Shown one piece after another: positions 61,751-64,000 of a stretch of DNA of 64,000 bases. The notes beneath the pieces were generated by a model. It was not told the DNA's origin and searched no databases. It saw nothing but the letters and a program-made list of their open reading frames with translations. The position numbers and the translations under genes are program-made. Source of the DNA: Nitrospirota bacterium (lineage in GTDB: Bacteria; Nitrospirota; JACRHL01); the NCBI GenBank assembly GCA_029881725.1, contig JAOUMB010000012.1, forward strand, positions 1 through 64,000. The letters run 5' to 3'. The first letter of the stretch is position 1, and every line of letters starts with the position of its first letter.

Positions 61751-62695
61751 CTACGGCCTCGGCACCTGCACCGTGCTCCCCGCCGGACCGCCGCCCGGGG
61801 GTACGGTATCCTCCACCGGCGGCAGGGTGACGCGCGTCAAATCGGAAATCACCGAGCCGATCTGGATCTTCACACGCACCTTGACCGGCACCCGGTTGGC
61901 GTCGTCGGTGAGCCACAGGTGCACGTCACCCCGGTCGTAAAACACCCCCCGGAAGCGAACCTCCGCGCGGATGCGCAGGGTGTCGTAGGCGCCCGCCGGA
62001 ACCTCCACCCGCTCCCGCTCCTCCACATGGATCAGCAGCCGCCAGTTCTTCTTCCCCTCGTGCACGTCGATAACCCGGGTCTGGCCCGGCTCCAGCCCCG
62101 GCAGGCTGCGAAAATAAAACAGGCAGGACAGGATATCGTGCACCCGTGGAGGCACCGCACTGGTGACCGGGTCTCGCCCCGCCTGAAAGGTGGTGGCACT
62201 CTGCCCCACCCGGTCGAACACGGTGGTGCGGACGCGCTTGCGCTTGCCGTGGCGCTGGTCGATCTCGATGCGGCGCGGCAGGTGGGTTTGCGGGTCGAGC
62301 TGGCTGACGATGTGGTCCCGGACCGGATAAAACACCGAGATAAAATCGCTGGATTCGGCGGTGGACACGATGTTCCACACGGGGGAGCCGTCCACCGCCG
62401 TACCCTCTGCAATGGAGATGGACGATTTCCCGGCGGTGACGCCGCCCCAGGAAAGCCGGTAGTGGAACGATTCTCCGGGCCGGTAGGCATACCGCTCCAG
62501 GGGCACGTTGAGCAGTTCCCCCACCTGCGGCGAGGCCACGGCGATGGTGCCGCCCGGTGCCTCGGCGGACTCCGGCGCTTCGGCGGCCTCCGCTGGCAGG
62601 GAGAACAGCGCCGCCAGCACCCAGGCAAGATACCCCGCCCGGTTCCAGATTGTGCGCGGGAAGGCCCCGTAGCGGTTATGGCACATAAGGCCCAT
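61751..62695 (-). CDS. DUF3108 family periplasmic protein
   Basis: 314 residues. A signal peptide covers about residues 18-38 (hydrophobic AGYLAWVLAALFSLPAEA). The mature part opens with ERYAYRPGESFHYRLSWGGVTAGKSSI, then STAESSDFISVFYPVRDHIVSQLDPQTHLPRRIEI, DILSCLFYFRSLPGLEPG, DVHEGKKNWRLLIHV and DVHLWLTDDANRVPVKVRVKIQIGSV, the DUF3108 beta-barrel-like pattern (shown in pieces). Members are exported and have been suggested to bind lipids or take part in envelope assembly; this is not established. The start could be ATG 62695 or the ATG three codons later. It diverges from the RNase J gene. Confidence 0.83.
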   Translation of the reverse strand: MGLMCHNRYGAFPRTIWNRAGYLAWVLAALFSLPAEAAEAPESAEAPGGTIAVASPQVGELLNVPLERYAYRPGESFHYRLSWGGVTAGKSSISIAEGTAVDGSPVWNIVSTAESSDFISVFYPVRDHIVSQLDPQTHLPRRIEIDQRHGKRKRVRTTVFDRVGQSATTFQAGRDPVTSAVPPRVHDILSCLFYFRSLPGLEPGQTRVIDVHEGKKNWRLLIHVEERERVEVPAGAYDTLRIRAEVRFRGVFYDRGDVHLWLTDDANRVPVKVRVKIQIGSVISDLTRVTLPPVEDTVPPGGGPAGSTVQVPRP

Positions 62696-62861
62696 CCCGG
62701 TAATCCTTTCGCCCCGAGGGGGTGCGCGTCAAGTGCCAATTCACCGGACAGGGGGGCGGTGGCGGTTTTTTCGGCACCCGCTGATCCGGTATGCTACTCT
62801 GGCGCGGTTACGGGCCGACGCGTCGCGTGGCGCAAACGGCCCCCGGGGGTGAATCCGGTTG

Positions 62862-64000
62862 ATGTCCGAAACGATCTCTGCAACCAATAAAACGCTCACC
62901 CTGACCCCGCTCGGCGGCCTGGGTGAAGTCGGCATGAACCTGATGGTGCTGGAGACCGAAGGCACCATGATCGTGGTGGACTGCGGCGTGCTGTTTCCAG
63001 ACGCCGACATGCCCGGCGTGGACCTGGTATTTCCCGACCTTACCTATCTGATTGAAAACCGCGAGCGGGTGGCCGCCGTGTTCCTCACTCACGGCCACGA
63101 GGACCACATCGGCGCCCTCCCCTTCCTGCTGCGCGAGATCGACGTGCCGGTGTACGGCACCCCCATGACCCTGGCCCTGGTGCGCAAGCGGCTGGAAGAA
63201 TTCAACATGGAGCAGCTGGCCCGCCTGAACACGGTGCGCGTGGGCGAATCCGCCTCCGCCGGGCCGTTCTCGGTGGAGTACATCCGCGTCACCCACAGCA
63301 TCATCGACGCCGCCGCGCTGGCCATCACCACACCGCTGGGGGTGGTGATCCACACGGGTGACTTCAAGATCGACCCCACTCCGGTGGATGGCGAAACCAC
63401 CAACTGGGAGCGGCTCAAGGAATTGGGCGACCAGGGGGTGCTGGCATTGCTTTCCGACTCCACCAACGCGGAAACCCCCGGCCACACCAAAAGCGAAACC
63501 GAGGTGGGCAAATCCCTGCGCAAGCTGTTCGCCGAAATTCCCGGCCGCATTCTGGTGGCCACCTTCTCCTCCAACATCCACCGGGTGCAGCAGGTGATCG
63601 ACGCCGCCCATCAGGCGGGAAAAAAGGCAGCGGTGGTGGGGCGCAGCATGGAGCAGAACGCCCACACCACCCGTGAAATGGGTTTTCTGAAATACCCCGA
63701 GGGGGCCGTGGTGCCCATCACCGATCTGGCCGACGATCCGCGTACCGAGGCGGTGATCGTGACCACCGGCAGCCAGGGAGAGCCCATGAGCGCCCTGTCG
63801 CGCATGGCCCTGGGGGAGCACCGTAACGTGTCGATCCAGAAGGGCGACACGGTGATGCTGTCGTCCCGCGTGATTCCCGGCAACGAGCTGTCCATCGGGC
63901 GGGTGATCAACATGCTGCACCGGCACGGCGCCGACGTGATCCACGCCCGCGTGTCGGAAATCCACGTGTCCGGTCACGCCGCCCGCGAGGAGCAGCAGAA
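62862..64000 (+). CDS. rnj: Ribonuclease J, N-terminal part (cut by window edge)
   Basis: The frame from ATG 62862 is open to the right edge: 379 complete codons of a protein normally about 550 residues long. It begins MSETISATNKTLTLTPLGG and continues GEVGMNLMVLE, the metallo-beta-lactamase motif VFLTHGHEDHIGALPFLL, VTHSIIDAAALAI, IHTGDFKID, LLSDSTNAETPGHT (beta-CASP region start), LVATFSSNIHRVQQ, VVGRSMEQN and TTGSQGEPMSALSRMA. RNase J has 5'-exo- and endonuclease activity on RNA and is found in alphaproteobacteria and some deep branches besides Gram-positives. A GGGGGTGA stretch lies about 11 nt before the start. Confidence 0.93.
   Translation, partial: MSETISATNKTLTLTPLGGLGEVGMNLMVLETEGTMIVVDCGVLFPDADMPGVDLVFPDLTYLIENRERVAAVFLTHGHEDHIGALPFLLREIDVPVYGTPMTLALVRKRLEEFNMEQLARLNTVRVGESASAGPFSVEYIRVTHSIIDAAALAITTPLGVVIHTGDFKIDPTPVDGETTNWERLKELGDQGVLALLSDSTNAETPGHTKSETEVGKSLRKLFAEIPGRILVATFSSNIHRVQQVIDAAHQAGKKAAVVGRSMEQNAHTTREMGFLKYPEGAVVPITDLADDPRTEAVIVTTGSQGEPMSALSRMALGEHRNVSIQKGDTVMLSSRVIPGNELSIGRVINMLHRHGADVIHARVSEIHVSGHAAREEQQ

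Overview
The window is a GC-rich, densely packed bacterial chromosome segment with many 4-bp ATGA stop/start overlaps and frequent GTG and TTG starts. The gene content points to Pseudomonadota: IHF-alpha followed by a MerR-type regulator and tRNA-Pro, an RseC/MucC homologue, a surE-pcm-...-rpoS-type cluster, an AddAB-like helicase/nuclease pair and HemN. RNase J, a citramalate synthase, an ApgM-like gene inside the threonine operon and a UPF0182 protein are less usual for the well-studied classes, so a deep-branching lineage (for example Magnetococcia- or Zetaproteobacteria-like) is my guess; the sequence here does not settle it. No phage, IS element, CRISPR array or rRNA operon was seen.

Layout. 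1-8.7 kb (+): end of surE, pcm, a DedA/YqaA membrane protein, rlmB, an RpoS-like sigma factor, apt, a TPR lipoprotein, then an ABC-type periplasmic binding protein, a hybrid-free histidine kinase and a degenerate NtrC-like regulator. 8.7-9.2 kb is non-coding and structured, ending at tRNA-Pro(GGG). 9.2-21.8 kb (-): merR, ihfA and rseC, preceded by a compact biosynthetic block mrcA-lipA-alaC-hom-thrC-apgM-like-lysC-cimA, which covers most of the aspartate-to-threonine route plus the citramalate route to isoleucine. 21.9-24.1 kb (+): a 31-residue membrane peptide, yajQ, fructose-1,6-bisphosphatase and a DUF192 protein. 24.2-26.2 kb (-): a bifunctional aldolase/dehydrogenase. 26.3-27.9 kb: a lower-GC patch of unrecognised genes.

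27.9-38.6 kb: a very large UPF0182 membrane protein (-), diverging from a zinc-ribbon/proline-repeat protein (+); a non-catalytic SUMF1-like lipoprotein and a DUF309 protein (+); hemE-hemN, a K+ channel with a small membrane partner, and a ferredoxin-NADP reductase (-). 38.8-48.7 kb (+): nadE, an ATP-grasp ligase overlapping an M20 amidohydrolase, two RNA-methyltransferase-type genes, an ankyrin lipoprotein, phosphomannomutase, a Na+/H+ antiporter and a TIGR00725-type protein. A low-GC DUF3800 gene follows at 48.7 kb. 49.8-58.9 kb (-): an AddAB-like pair downstream of a sensor kinase, and a PP-loop/NFACT-R-like protein. 59-64 kb: endonuclease V with an altered active site, a DegP-type protease, DUF2267 and DUF3108 proteins, and the start of RNase J.

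The most interesting points are the binding-protein/kinase/degenerate-NtrC module, the ATP-grasp plus M20 pair, a 71-bp structured repeat present twice in opposite orientation in convergent intergenic gaps, the probable homoserine kinase of the ApgM type, the endonuclease V Asp-to-Asn change, and the tandem palindromes at the UPF0182 promoter. I did not find a clearly novel multi-gene defence or metabolic system; these are leads of modest size.
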